DNA from: Iodobacter violaceini
GTDB lineage: Bacteria > Pseudomonadota > Gammaproteobacteria > Burkholderiales > Chitinibacteraceae
Assembly: GCF_011601265.1 (NCBI RefSeq)
Contig: NZ_JAAOLX010000007.1
Location: forward strand, 124,001 to 188,000
Direction: 5' to 3'
Length of the DNA stretch: 64,000 bases
In this document: one piece after another, positions 38,328 through 48,576 of the stretch
How the letters are laid out: every line of letters starts with the position of its first letter
Numbering within the stretch: position 1 is the first letter of the stretch
Notes under the pieces: model-generated
The model's database searches: none
Told to the model about the DNA's origin: nothing
Seen by the model: the letters and a program-made list of their open reading frames with translations, nothing else
Made by a program: the position numbers and the translations under genes

Positions 38328-41300
38328 CACCAGCGAGCGCTGGTTCGAGGCGCGCGTGGTACGCGGCTTGACCGGTGTGCCGCAGCCCGAGTACAGCCAT
38401 GCGCTGGCTCCCACCGACTTCGCCGCCACCCACAACGGCTACGTGCAGGGCAAGCCCACCGACTACAACCGCGATATTGCGCTGGATGTCGTGCAACTGC
38501 TCGCCTTCTTGCAGGCTACCCAGCCCAAGGCGGTGGACACGCTGGAACTGGCGGCGGACGGCATCAAGCGCACCCAGTTCCTGCACCGGCTGCAGGGCGA
38601 GATCACCAAGCGCGGCGTGGTGGACGTGCTGCGCAAGGGCGTGAGCCACGGGCCGATACACGTCGATCTCTACAAGCTGCTGCCCACACCAGGCAATGCC
38701 GCCGCAGCGGATGCCTTCGGCAAGAACATCTTCAGCGTCACCCGGCAGGTGCGCTACAGCAACGATTCCGGCAACGAGCTGGACTTGGCTATCTTCATCA
38801 ACGGTCTGCCGGTACTGACGTTCGAGTTGAAGAATTCGCTGACCAAGCAGACCCTGGCCGACGCCATCGTCCAGTACCAAACCACGCGCAGCCCACAGGA
38901 GCTGCTGTTCCAGTTGGGCCGTTGCGTGGCTCACATCGCAGTCGATGACGCGGAGGCCGCGTTCTGCACTGAGTTGAAGGGCAAGGCCTCTTGGTTCCTG
39001 CCGTTCAACCAGGGCTGGAACAGTGGCGCAGGCAACCCGCCCAACCCGGATGGTCTGAAGACCGATTACCTGTGGAAGCAGGTGCTGACCCGCGAGTCGC
39101 TGGCCAACATCATCGAGAGCTACGCGCAGGTGGTGGAGGAGGAAGAAGCAGACGCCAGCGGCAAGAAACGCAAGAAGCGCAAGCAGATCTTCCCGCGCTT
39201 CCATCAGTTGCGCACGGTGCGTGCGCTGCTACGCCGTGCCCATACCGATGGGGTGGGCAAACGCTATCTGATCCAGCATTCGGCAGGTAGCGGCAAGAGC
39301 AACACGATTGCCTGGCTGGCGCACCAATTGGTGGAGCTGCGCCGCAAGGACGATCCGATGACTGCGCAGTTTGACTCCATCATCGTCATCACCGACCGGC
39401 GCGCGCTGGACACGCAGATTGCCCGCACCATCAAGGGATATGACCATGTGGCGGCAATCTTCGGCCACTCCGACAACGCACAGGAACTGCGAGGCTTCTT
39501 GCAGAAGGGCAAGAAGATCATCGTGACCACGGTGCAGAAGTTCCCGTTCATCCTTGATGAGCTGGGCGACCTCTCCGGCAAGAGCTTTGCGCTGTTGATC
39601 GACGAAGCGCATTCCAGCCAAGGCGGCAAGACCACGGCGCGGATGCATGAAGCCCTCGGCGGCAAAGCCGCCGCTCCGGATGCCAGCGGCAAGGTGGCCG
39701 AGGAAGAGTTCGAGGAGGACAGCACGCAGGATGCGGTCAATGCGGAAATCGAGAAGCGCATTGCCTCCCGCAAGCTGCTGGTCAACGCCAGCTACTTTGC
39801 GTTCACCGCCACACCCAAGAACAAGACACTGGAGTTGTTCGGCGAGAAGACGCTGGTCGGTGACAAGGTGCTGTTCCGTTCGCCCGAGGAGCTGACCTAC
39901 ACCACGAAGCAGGCGATCCAAGAGAAGTTCATCCTCGACGTGGTGGAGAACTACACCCCTTACGACAGCTTCTACCAAGTGGCGAAGACGGTGGCGGACG
40001 ACCCGGAATTCGACAAGGTGAAGGCGCTGAAGAAGATTCGCCACTACGTCGAATCACACGACAAGGCCATCCGCCGCAAGGCGGAGATCATGGTGGATCA
40101 CTTCACCGCGCAGGTGGCGGGCAAGCAGAAGATTGGCGGCAAGGCGCGGGCGATGATCGTGTGCAGCGGCATTGCGCGGGCCATTGACTACTGGCGCGAG
40201 GTGTCGGACTACCTCACGCAGACCAAAAGCCCTTACAAGGCCATCGTGGCGTACTCGGGCGACTTCGAGATTGGCGGCCAGAAGAAGACCGAGGCCGATC
40301 TCAACGGGTTTCCGAGCAAGGACATTCCGGCCAATCTCAAGCAAGACCCATATCGTTTCTTGATTGTTGCGAACAAGTTCGTCACCGGCTTCGATGAGCC
40401 CTTGCTGCATTCGATGTACGTGGACAAGCCGCTGGCTGGTGTGCTGGCGGTGCAGACCCTGTCACGCTTGAACCGCGCGCACCCGCAAAAGCACGACACA
40501 TTCGTGCTCGACTTCGCCGACAACGCCGAAGCAGTGAAGACAGCATTCCAGGACTACTACCGCGCCACCATTCAAACCGGCGAAACCGATGCCAACAAGC
40601 TGCACGACCTGAAGGCCGAACTCGACGGGCTGCAGGTGTATAGCTGGCAACAGGTGGAGGACTTGGTTGCGTTGTACTTGAGCGGAGCAGATCGAGACAG
40701 GCTAGACCCCATTCTTGATGCCTGCGTAGAGGAGTACACGGACAAGCTCGGCGAAGACGATCAGGTCAAGTTCAAGGGAAAAGCCAAAGCCTTCGTGCGC
40801 AGCTACGGTTTCCTCGCAGCAATCCTGAGTTACGGTCACCCAACGTGGGAGAAGCTGTCGATCTTCCTGAACTTCCTCATTCCCAAACTACCCGCACCAA
40901 TAGAGGAAGATTTCTCCAAGGGAGTGCTGGAGACCATCGACATGGACAGCTACCGAGTGGAAGCCAAAGCGGCAATGAAGATTGCAATGGAAGATGCCGA
41001 CTCCACGGTCGATCCCGTACCACCGGGGGGCGGTGGAGGCAAAGGCGAACCTGAAATTGACCGACTTTCAAACATTGTTAAAACCTTCAACGACCTGTTC
41101 GGGAATATTCCGTGGAAAGATGAAGACAAGATTCGAAAAGTGATTACTGTAGATATTCCTGCGCGGGTTGCCCAAGACAAAGCCTATCAAAATGCCCAAG
41201 CAAACTCTGATAAGCAAAATGCCAAGCTGGAGCATGACAAGGCATTGAACCGTGTTGTACTTGAATTACTGTCCGATCACACTGAATTGTTCAAGCAATT

Positions 41301-41412
41301 CAGCGACAATACCAACTTCAAACGATGGCTGACGGACACAGTGTTCGATGCAACGTATCAACCAGGGTCAGTTCTGCCAAAAAAGCAACCGCAGGGGCGC
41401 GCTTCGGCGTAA
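38308..41412 (+). CDS. hsdR: Type I restriction endonuclease subunit HsdR
   Basis: ATP-dependent translocase and nuclease, 1034 residues. The N-terminal PD-(D/E)xK nuclease is visible (ELDLAIFINGLPVLTFELKN, near 150-172). The SF2 motor has Walker A (QHSAGSGKSNTIAW, near 325), DEAH (near 431) and the later motif SRLNRAHP (near 720). The C-terminal part binds HsdM/HsdS. From about base 40,650 the composition becomes more AT-rich than in the first three quarters, suggesting a mosaic 3' end. All expected motifs are present, so the system should be functional. Confidence 0.93.
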   Translation: MAMAKTDTSERWFEARVVRGLTGVPQPEYSHALAPTDFAATHNGYVQGKPTDYNRDIALDVVQLLAFLQATQPKAVDTLELAADGIKRTQFLHRLQGEITKRGVVDVLRKGVSHGPIHVDLYKLLPTPGNAAAADAFGKNIFSVTRQVRYSNDSGNELDLAIFINGLPVLTFELKNSLTKQTLADAIVQYQTTRSPQELLFQLGRCVAHIAVDDAEAAFCTELKGKASWFLPFNQGWNSGAGNPPNPDGLKTDYLWKQVLTRESLANIIESYAQVVEEEEADASGKKRKKRKQIFPRFHQLRTVRALLRRAHTDGVGKRYLIQHSAGSGKSNTIAWLAHQLVELRRKDDPMTAQFDSIIVITDRRALDTQIARTIKGYDHVAAIFGHSDNAQELRGFLQKGKKIIVTTVQKFPFILDELGDLSGKSFALLIDEAHSSQGGKTTARMHEALGGKAAAPDASGKVAEEEFEEDSTQDAVNAEIEKRIASRKLLVNASYFAFTATPKNKTLELFGEKTLVGDKVLFRSPEELTYTTKQAIQEKFILDVVENYTPYDSFYQVAKTVADDPEFDKVKALKKIRHYVESHDKAIRRKAEIMVDHFTAQVAGKQKIGGKARAMIVCSGIARAIDYWREVSDYLTQTKSPYKAIVAYSGDFEIGGQKKTEADLNGFPSKDIPANLKQDPYRFLIVANKFVTGFDEPLLHSMYVDKPLAGVLAVQTLSRLNRAHPQKHDTFVLDFADNAEAVKTAFQDYYRATIQTGETDANKLHDLKAELDGLQVYSWQQVEDLVALYLSGADRDRLDPILDACVEEYTDKLGEDDQVKFKGKAKAFVRSYGFLAAILSYGHPTWEKLSIFLNFLIPKLPAPIEEDFSKGVLETIDMDSYRVEAKAAMKIAMEDADSTVDPVPPGGGGGKGEPEIDRLSNIVKTFNDLFGNIPWKDEDKIRKVITVDIPARVAQDKAYQNAQANSDKQNAKLEHDKALNRVVLELLSDHTELFKQFSDNTNFKRWLTDTVFDATYQPGSVLPKKQPQGRASA

Positions 41413-41630
41413 GTAAAAACTAAATGATAGATAAATTCATACCGAAAACCAGCAATGCTGACCACTTGAAAATTGCTACATTACGCCAATTCCAAGTAAT
41501 ACAAATTAATACTGGGGCATAAGGGGTCATTAACCGGCTCGATCGAAACTTATAGCGCCTTACAGGTACGTTGGGCGTTCTTATTTGTGTAGCTGCATTT
41601 GTACTCATGCAGCTCATAGGACCCTATACA

Positions 41631-42725
41631 ATGCTAGGCCAGATATCTGAATTTCTTACCCAAAACCCTAAATCAAAAGCAAGGACTATTGCGTCTAGGT
41701 TAGCAGTAGATAAGAGCGAATTAAATCGTCTATTGCACGACAACAAGGATAAGTTCGAACAAGATGAAGAATTCAGATGGTCGATCATAAATTCGAGTTG
41801 TTCTATCGAATTTGGTGGTGCTACGTGGCTTACTGCCGAGCATTTTGAAAATGCGTTTTCTGACAACTCCCCATTGGACACTTCGCACACTTCTGTGATT
41901 TTCATCCTGAAAGATGGATGCAAGCCTATGTTAGATTTTATTGGGCGTTTGCTGGCATTTTGCAATCAACTCGTATCTGCAGGGAAAAAAGTCACACTCG
42001 ATTTCGAGGGGCCAAAATCCGCTCTTTCATACCTTGATCGAATCGGATTCTTTGATGTATTGAATGAAAATATTGAGGTCTTACCGAAGCGCCCCAGCGG
42101 TAACCGGTCGAAGGCTTACAAAGGAAATAATGACGGCGTTATTGAATTCAGAATGATTGACCCAATTGCGCCAGATGCTGAAATACCGAAATTACTGCAG
42201 CATAGCTTTGTTTCCTGTGGAGGGCAGAGCCGCTCTCAATCCATGTTCACTGTTCTTGCTGAGCTTTATGGTAATGTCATTGAACATTCTCAAACAACTC
42301 TGCCTGGCTTTGCTGGCTTGCAATTTTATCCTAAGGCGAAAAAAATTCAGACAGTAATTTCAGACAATGGGCTTGGGATTGTTGGTACTTTGTCACAAGT
42401 AGTTCCACAAAAATATCCCCATGTAGCGCTTTTGATGGCTGCCGCAGAGCATCCAGGAGTTGCTTTACTAACTGAAATCTTTAAGGTGGGAGCACTTAGT
42501 CAGGTTAACTCTGATGGCCGAGGACTGGGTCTCAAGCTCTCAGGTCAAATTGCAGAAAAATTTAGTGCACGAATCTCTATTCGACAAAGCAACTTTGAAC
42601 TTATGGTTAACTATGATCGCCATGGAGTCAATTTTGATCACCATCTTAATTTGCCATATTTGGCGGGAACACACATCTGTTTCGAATTTAAACTTGACGC
42701 CAGCTGCGATAGCCGCTTAAATTAA
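41631..42725 (+). CDS. Putative wHTH-STAS-like GHKL ATPase
   Basis: A 364-residue protein from the ATG at 41,631 (AGGA about 10 bp upstream; an in-frame upstream codon at 41,571 is less likely). The N-terminus resembles a winged HTH (SKARTIASRLAVDKSELNRL). The middle (about 90-165) resembles a STAS-like or histidine-kinase-linker fold. The C-terminal half looks like a GHKL ATPase: N-box LAELYGNVIEHS, G1 ISDNGLGI and G2 DGRGLGLKLS. No phospho-acceptor His domain or membrane segment is visible, so it resembles SpoIIAB-type anti-sigma or ATP-sensor proteins rather than a classic sensor kinase. Its stop is 4 bp from the next gene, which carries the matching STAS-like partner. Function unknown; defence-associated by location. 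Confidence 0.7.
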   Translation: MLGQISEFLTQNPKSKARTIASRLAVDKSELNRLLHDNKDKFEQDEEFRWSIINSSCSIEFGGATWLTAEHFENAFSDNSPLDTSHTSVIFILKDGCKPMLDFIGRLLAFCNQLVSAGKKVTLDFEGPKSALSYLDRIGFFDVLNENIEVLPKRPSGNRSKAYKGNNDGVIEFRMIDPIAPDAEIPKLLQHSFVSCGGQSRSQSMFTVLAELYGNVIEHSQTTLPGFAGLQFYPKAKKIQTVISDNGLGIVGTLSQVVPQKYPHVALLMAAAEHPGVALLTEIFKVGALSQVNSDGRGLGLKLSGQIAEKFSARISIRQSNFELMVNYDRHGVNFDHHLNLPYLAGTHICFEFKLDASCDSRLN

Positions 42726-42729
42726 CACC

Positions 42730-43281
42730 ATGAACCAGAATACTCTTATCGTGAAGTTGATAGACTTCACTACTAGCGCTAGTCCCTATGGGAACATTGA
42801 GGGGAAGAGCGTCTACCATAAGCTCCTCAATTATGTTGAAGCTCATCCACGAGCATTGGTTTTGGGAGTTTCTCTAGATGGCATCGAAGCTACTGATGCA
42901 TCGTTCCCTCGAGAAAGTGTTGTATCTCTAGCTAAGTTCCTTCGGGGTGAGCGTGGTATTTACTTAGTTGACCTACTGGACCGCGACCTAATCGACAACT
43001 GGACATACGCAGCTCGTGCTAAGGATCAACCAATTGTTATCTGGAATGATGATAGTTTTGAGGTGATTGGTCCGGAGCAAAACCCTTCGACCCGTAGCCT
43101 TGTTGAGTACGTACTTACAAAGCGTTCTGTGGTTACCTCTCAAGTCGCTGCAGACCTTGGTATCTCTGTTCAAAATGCCAGCACGCGCTTGAAGAATCTT
43201 GTCCAGGCTGGCTATCTCTTACGCGTCGAAGAAGTCGCCGATACCGGCGGCATCGAATTCAAGTACTGCGCCATCAAATAA
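42730..43281 (+). CDS. STAS-like DUF4325 protein with C-terminal wHTH
   Basis: A 183-residue protein. The N-terminal half (about 5-115) resembles the STAS-like DUF4325 fold: LVLGVSLDGIEATDASFPRE is the signature loop, equivalent to the phospho-acceptor region of SpoIIAA-like proteins. The C-terminal half is a winged HTH (VVTSQVAADLGISVQNASTR). It follows the GHKL ATPase by 4 bp, so the two likely form a switch in which the ATPase phosphorylates or captures the STAS domain and thereby changes DNA binding (inference from the SpoIIAB/SpoIIAA scheme). The next genes downstream are the multiubiquitin operon. Confidence 0.7.
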   Translation: MNQNTLIVKLIDFTTSASPYGNIEGKSVYHKLLNYVEAHPRALVLGVSLDGIEATDASFPRESVVSLAKFLRGERGIYLVDLLDRDLIDNWTYAARAKDQPIVIWNDDSFEVIGPEQNPSTRSLVEYVLTKRSVVTSQVAADLGISVQNASTRLKNLVQAGYLLRVEEVADTGGIEFKYCAIK

Positions 43282-43304
43282 TCTGCTTAAACTGGTTGCT
43301 TTAA

Positions 43305-43340
43305 CGAGAACTTAGGTTTAGACTTACACCTAAGTTCTCG
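43305..43340. promoter_or_regulatory. 13-bp perfect hairpin/inverted repeat before the multiubiquitin operon
   Basis: CGAGAACTTAGGT (43,305-43,317) and ACCTAAGTTCTCG (43,328-43,340) pair perfectly across 10 bases. There is no T run after it on either strand, so a plain intrinsic terminator is unlikely. It could be an operator bound by the wHTH of the preceding protein, or an attenuator, in the 119-bp gap before the multiubiquitin gene. Confidence 0.6.
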
Positions 43341-43400
43341 GAACTCATACTGGGATCGATGTTAAACAGCTTAATTTAATCAGATTCGGAGAGTTTTACA

Positions 43401-44123
43401 ATGAATCAATATCTACACGATTCCAGCTGCTCAGGGCAGCCCCTTCATGGTTCTTACGAAATTCTAGTGGGTGATCAGTCGCTGCAATTCGCGTCCAAGA
43501 TCGTCGATGATCCGGTCGTTACTGGTAGTCAAATCCTGATCTCAGCAGGAGCATCCCCCGCAAGCGAGTTTCTGGTGTTTCAAGTTTTTTCTGATGGCGC
43601 TCTTGAAGTGCTGCGCCCAGAGGAGGCTGTAGATCTGCGCAATGTCGGGGTTGAAAAATTCATCGTATTTCAAAGTGATCGCTCATTTCGCATTTTCCTG
43701 AATGAACGAGCTATAGATTGGGGCGCTACGCGTATCTCTGGAGCAACAATCAAGAAGCTTGCTGGAGTGCAAATCGATAGTTTCGAAGTTTGGTTTGATG
43801 CTGCGGGAGGTCACGACCGTCAGATAGATGATAAAGAACTGGTTGATCTTACGACCCCTGGAGCCGAGCGCTTTATCACACGCAAAATCAGCATCACAAT
43901 CAAGGTGAATTCTCGCCGCCGAGAAGTTGACCATCGCATATTGACTTACTGGGATGTGGTCAAATTAGCATACCCGGATGCGGTTCCCAGCGATCAGGTC
44001 ATATACTCGATTGACTACGGTTCTGGCCCGCACCAAAACCCCAATGGCTCCATGGTAGAAGGTCAAACGGTCATTGTTAAAGAAGGGATGAAATTCTATG
44101 TCACGCCAACTGATAAGTCGTAA
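43401..44123 (+). CDS. Multiubiquitin protein with three ubiquitin-like domains
   Basis: A 240-residue protein made of three beta-grasp repeats of about 75 residues: about 17-95 (YEILVGDQSLQF), 96-165 (SFRIFLNERAIDW, with the family motif ISGATIKKLAGV) and 166-240 (ISITIKVNSRRREV, with ILTYWDVVKLAYP). The multiubiquitin family occurs in bacterial ubiquitin-like operons beside E1-type enzymes. The C-terminus reads GMKFYVTPTDKS and has no terminal Gly-Gly, so conjugation, if it occurs, uses a different end or needs processing. The ribosome-binding site is GGAGAG. It overlaps the E1 gene by 26 bp. The substrate of modification is unknown. Confidence 0.82.
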   Translation: MNQYLHDSSCSGQPLHGSYEILVGDQSLQFASKIVDDPVVTGSQILISAGASPASEFLVFQVFSDGALEVLRPEEAVDLRNVGVEKFIVFQSDRSFRIFLNERAIDWGATRISGATIKKLAGVQIDSFEVWFDAAGGHDRQIDDKELVDLTTPGAERFITRKISITIKVNSRRREVDHRILTYWDVVKLAYPDAVPSDQVIYSIDYGSGPHQNPNGSMVEGQTVIVKEGMKFYVTPTDKS

Positions 44124-45279
44124 TCCGGAACTGCAGCGCCTCATCGATGAGGGCTTTGACATCGAAATTCGATCCGGTTATCTGCTGATCCACTCGGTAC
44201 CATATGTCACGTCAAGCAAGCAGGTAGCTTGTGGAGTAATTGTTTCTGAGCTGAGTATGGCCACTTCAGACATGCTTGACCGGCCCAGCACCCATCAGGT
44301 CCACTTCATCGGCGAACATCCGTGCAAAGCTGATGGCTCGGATCTCGTTCAGATACGCTGCCAAAGTGGAGAGTTCAAATTGGCGGAAGGCATCACCGCT
44401 CAGCACTGGTTCTCCAACAAGCCAAAGTGCGGCTATTACGAGAGCTACTACGAGAAAATTACGAGCTATGTGCGAGTAATTTCAAATCAAGCTAAAGCAG
44501 TAGATCCCAAAGCAGATGCGCGCACCTTTCGAGCACGTGAACCAATTGAAGAAGAGTCTGTATTCCTATATCAGGATACTGCATCAAGTCGAGCTGGTAT
44601 CCAGCGGCTAGCGGCAAGATTCAATCAGCAGCGAATTGCGATTGTTGGTTTAGGAGGGACTGGCAGCTACATACTTGACCTGGTTGCAAAGACACATGTT
44701 TGTGAGATTCACCTTTTCGATGGTGATGTACTACGACCTCACAATGCATTCAGATTTCCTGGTGCAATATCTAGAGAAGTGCTCGATCGTGAAGTCACAA
44801 AGGTCGAATACCTCAGTGAACACTATGCGAACATGCGCCGTGGCGTCGTGCCACACAATGTAATGATCCACGAAGAGAACGTTAAGTTGCTTATTGAGTT
44901 CGACTACGTATTCTTGTCTGTTGACCGAGGCGAGGTACGGCAACTCATCCTGCATGCACTAGCTGACACTGATGTGAATATCATAGATGTTGGAATTGGA
45001 TTAAACCTGACTGATGATCAAGAGTCTCTCTGGGGAACTTGTCGCGTGACGGCCAGTACGCCTTCAACTCGTGAAATTGCGCTCACTCGAATCCCCAAAG
45101 TTGATCGTGATGAAGAGTTGTACGCATCAAACATTCAGGTAGCAGACTTCAATTGCCTGAATGCTTCACTAGCTGTTACAAAATGGAAGCGCATGAGTAG
45201 TTTCTATCTCGATGATCATGTTGAACATGAAACTACTTTCAATGTGAACTTAAACCAACTTAGCAAGTGTACGCATTAA
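44098..45279 (+). CDS. E1-like ThiF-family adenylyltransferase (DUF6791-ThiF type)
   Basis: A 393-residue E1-like enzyme expected to adenylate the C-terminus of the ubiquitin-like partner. The C-terminal two thirds form the ThiF Rossmann domain: ATP loop VGLGGTGSYI (Gly184-Gly189) and acidic HLFDGDVL (Asp208, Asp210). The N-terminal 165 residues (NPELQRLIDEGFDIEIRSGY at the start) form a separate domain that I associate with DUF6791 in such fusions; it may act as an E2-like or substrate-binding module (inference). Candidate catalytic cysteines are in LWGTCRVT and FNCLNASL. It overlaps genes on both sides, forming a tight operon. Confidence 0.82.
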   Translation: MSRQLISRNPELQRLIDEGFDIEIRSGYLLIHSVPYVTSSKQVACGVIVSELSMATSDMLDRPSTHQVHFIGEHPCKADGSDLVQIRCQSGEFKLAEGITAQHWFSNKPKCGYYESYYEKITSYVRVISNQAKAVDPKADARTFRAREPIEEESVFLYQDTASSRAGIQRLAARFNQQRIAIVGLGGTGSYILDLVAKTHVCEIHLFDGDVLRPHNAFRFPGAISREVLDREVTKVEYLSEHYANMRRGVVPHNVMIHEENVKLLIEFDYVFLSVDRGEVRQLILHALADTDVNIIDVGIGLNLTDDQESLWGTCRVTASTPSTREIALTRIPKVDRDEELYASNIQVADFNCLNASLAVTKWKRMSSFYLDDHVEHETTFNVNLNQLSKCTH

Positions 45280-45737
45280 TGAAAGCTGTACACTTTACGC
45301 ATACTTTAGTCGATGAAATTCCAGAAGAACTGCAGACTGGAATCCTTTATGTGTCAAGGGATAGGGATGTGGCTGGGCACCTTTGTGCCTGTGGGTGCGG
45401 GAAAGAGGTAATCACTCCTCTATCCCCAACCGACTGGTCACTAACGTTAACCAGGCAAGGAGCCACTTTGGATCCTTCAATCGGAAACTGGGCCTTCCCC
45501 TGCAAATCTCATTACTTCATTTCAAGTGGCAACGTGATTTGGGCAAAAGACATGTCCAATAAAACAATTGCCAAAGGCCGCCAGCTTAGTCGAATGCAAA
45601 AGCAGAGCTATTACGATAATTTGAACAACCCAGCCTCGGCGATCAAGGATGTCGAACATAAAGCTCAGCCACCTAAGCAGCAACAGGGCTATCTTCAGAG
45701 GTTAGCTACTTGGTGGAAGAACTTCCTATCGCGATGA
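45279..45737 (+). CDS. Small Cys-rich DUF6527-like protein of the multiubiquitin operon
   Basis: A 152-residue protein starting MKAVHFTHTL. Its ATG overlaps the E1 stop in a TAATG arrangement, so translation is coupled. A probable metal-binding cluster is visible: Cys36, Cys38 and Cys40 (HLCACGCGKEV) plus Cys75-x2-His78 (FPCKSHY). The fold matches my recollection of DUF6527 proteins that close multiubiquitin/E1 operons. It could serve as an E3-like or E2-like partner, or a metal-dependent protease, but no catalytic dyad is evident. The C-terminal 60 residues are basic. Confidence 0.7.
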   Translation: MKAVHFTHTLVDEIPEELQTGILYVSRDRDVAGHLCACGCGKEVITPLSPTDWSLTLTRQGATLDPSIGNWAFPCKSHYFISSGNVIWAKDMSNKTIAKGRQLSRMQKQSYYDNLNNPASAIKDVEHKAQPPKQQQGYLQRLATWWKNFLSR

Positions 45738-45782
45738 GACATGATCAAAAATGGATACTGTCCCCAATAAAAGTAGCCTAAA

Positions 45783-45942
45783 AAAAACCTACTATGGCTT
45801 TTGCAAATCCTACAGCAATTTTCGAGTATAAATAGGACAAAGGCTCAATAAAAAAGCCCCTTCCGGGGCTTTTTTAGCTTCAAACTGTGATCCCATAAAT
45901 CTAGAAAAGTGGGAAATATCTAGAAGTTAATGGGATCCTACA
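45783..45942. mobile_element. Transposon right end with TnsB-site-like repeats
   Basis: The end is terminated by AATGGGATCCTACA. AATCCTAC recurs about 140 bp further in (near 45,810) and in the older right end (near 13,668), suggesting spaced TnsB-binding sites. It lies at the very 3' end of gyrB. Confidence 0.8.
45850..45876. terminator. Terminator in the right end, serving gyrB
   Basis: GCCCC-TTCC-GGGGC with an A run on one side and a T run on the other, so it works on both strands. It lies about 70 bp after the gyrB stop and also closes the cargo operon from the left. It is inside the transposon, so each insertion brings its own terminator. Confidence 0.88.
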
Positions 45943-45946
45943 ACCA

Positions 45947-45947
<1 letters not shown>
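45943..45947. repeat. Target site duplication, right copy (ACCAT)
   Basis: ACCAT directly follows the terminal ACA of the transposon. Its last base is the final base of the gyrB stop codon on the minus strand. It equals 13,806-13,810. Confidence 0.9.
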
Positions 45948-48373
<2,426 letters not shown>

Positions 48374-48576
48374 TCAACATACGAGCCTGGCCCATTTTTG
48401 GCCAGGCTAAATTTTTATAAAGATGTGCGCAGCATGTTCAAGCCCAAAAGCCTGATTCAAAGCCAATCAAAATCATAAAAACCGTGCGAATTATTCTTCG
48501 CAATAAAAATAAATCTAACATCTTACAAATGCAAAAGGCCGGGGCAACCCCGACCTTAGCCGTAAACTTAGCGTGG

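Larger units (their letters stand above)
13811..45942. mobile_element. Tn7-like transposon inserted at the gyrB 3' end
   Basis: A 32,132-bp element bounded by a 14-bp terminal inverted repeat (TGTAGGATCCCATT at 13,811-13,824; its reverse complement ends at 45,942) and flanked by the 5-bp duplication ACCAT. It encodes TnsA, TnsB, TnsC and a TniQ/TnsD protein in one operon at the left end. The cargo is a type VI effector cassette, kinase/phosphatase, GmrSD-like and type I restriction, a GHKL/STAS pair and a multiubiquitin operon. The right end abuts gyrB, with the target duplication sharing the last base of the gyrB stop codon. Insertion beside an essential gene is typical of TnsD/TniQ-directed targeting (Tn7 uses glmS). 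No Cas gene or CRISPR array is present, so this is not a CRISPR-associated transposon. Confidence 0.93.

Noticed and set aside
43305-43340. Plain intrinsic terminator after the STAS-like gene
   Set aside because: The stem is perfect but no T run follows on either strand, so it is listed as an inverted repeat of unknown role.
43401-45737. Classic BilABCD ubiquitin-like operon
   Set aside because: There is no separate E2 or JAB-type deubiquitinase gene, and the ubiquitin-like protein has three domains.
13811-45942. CRISPR-associated transposon (CAST)
   Set aside because: No Cas gene, no repeat-spacer array and no crRNA-like repeats are visible; the single TniQ is a large TnsD-like protein.
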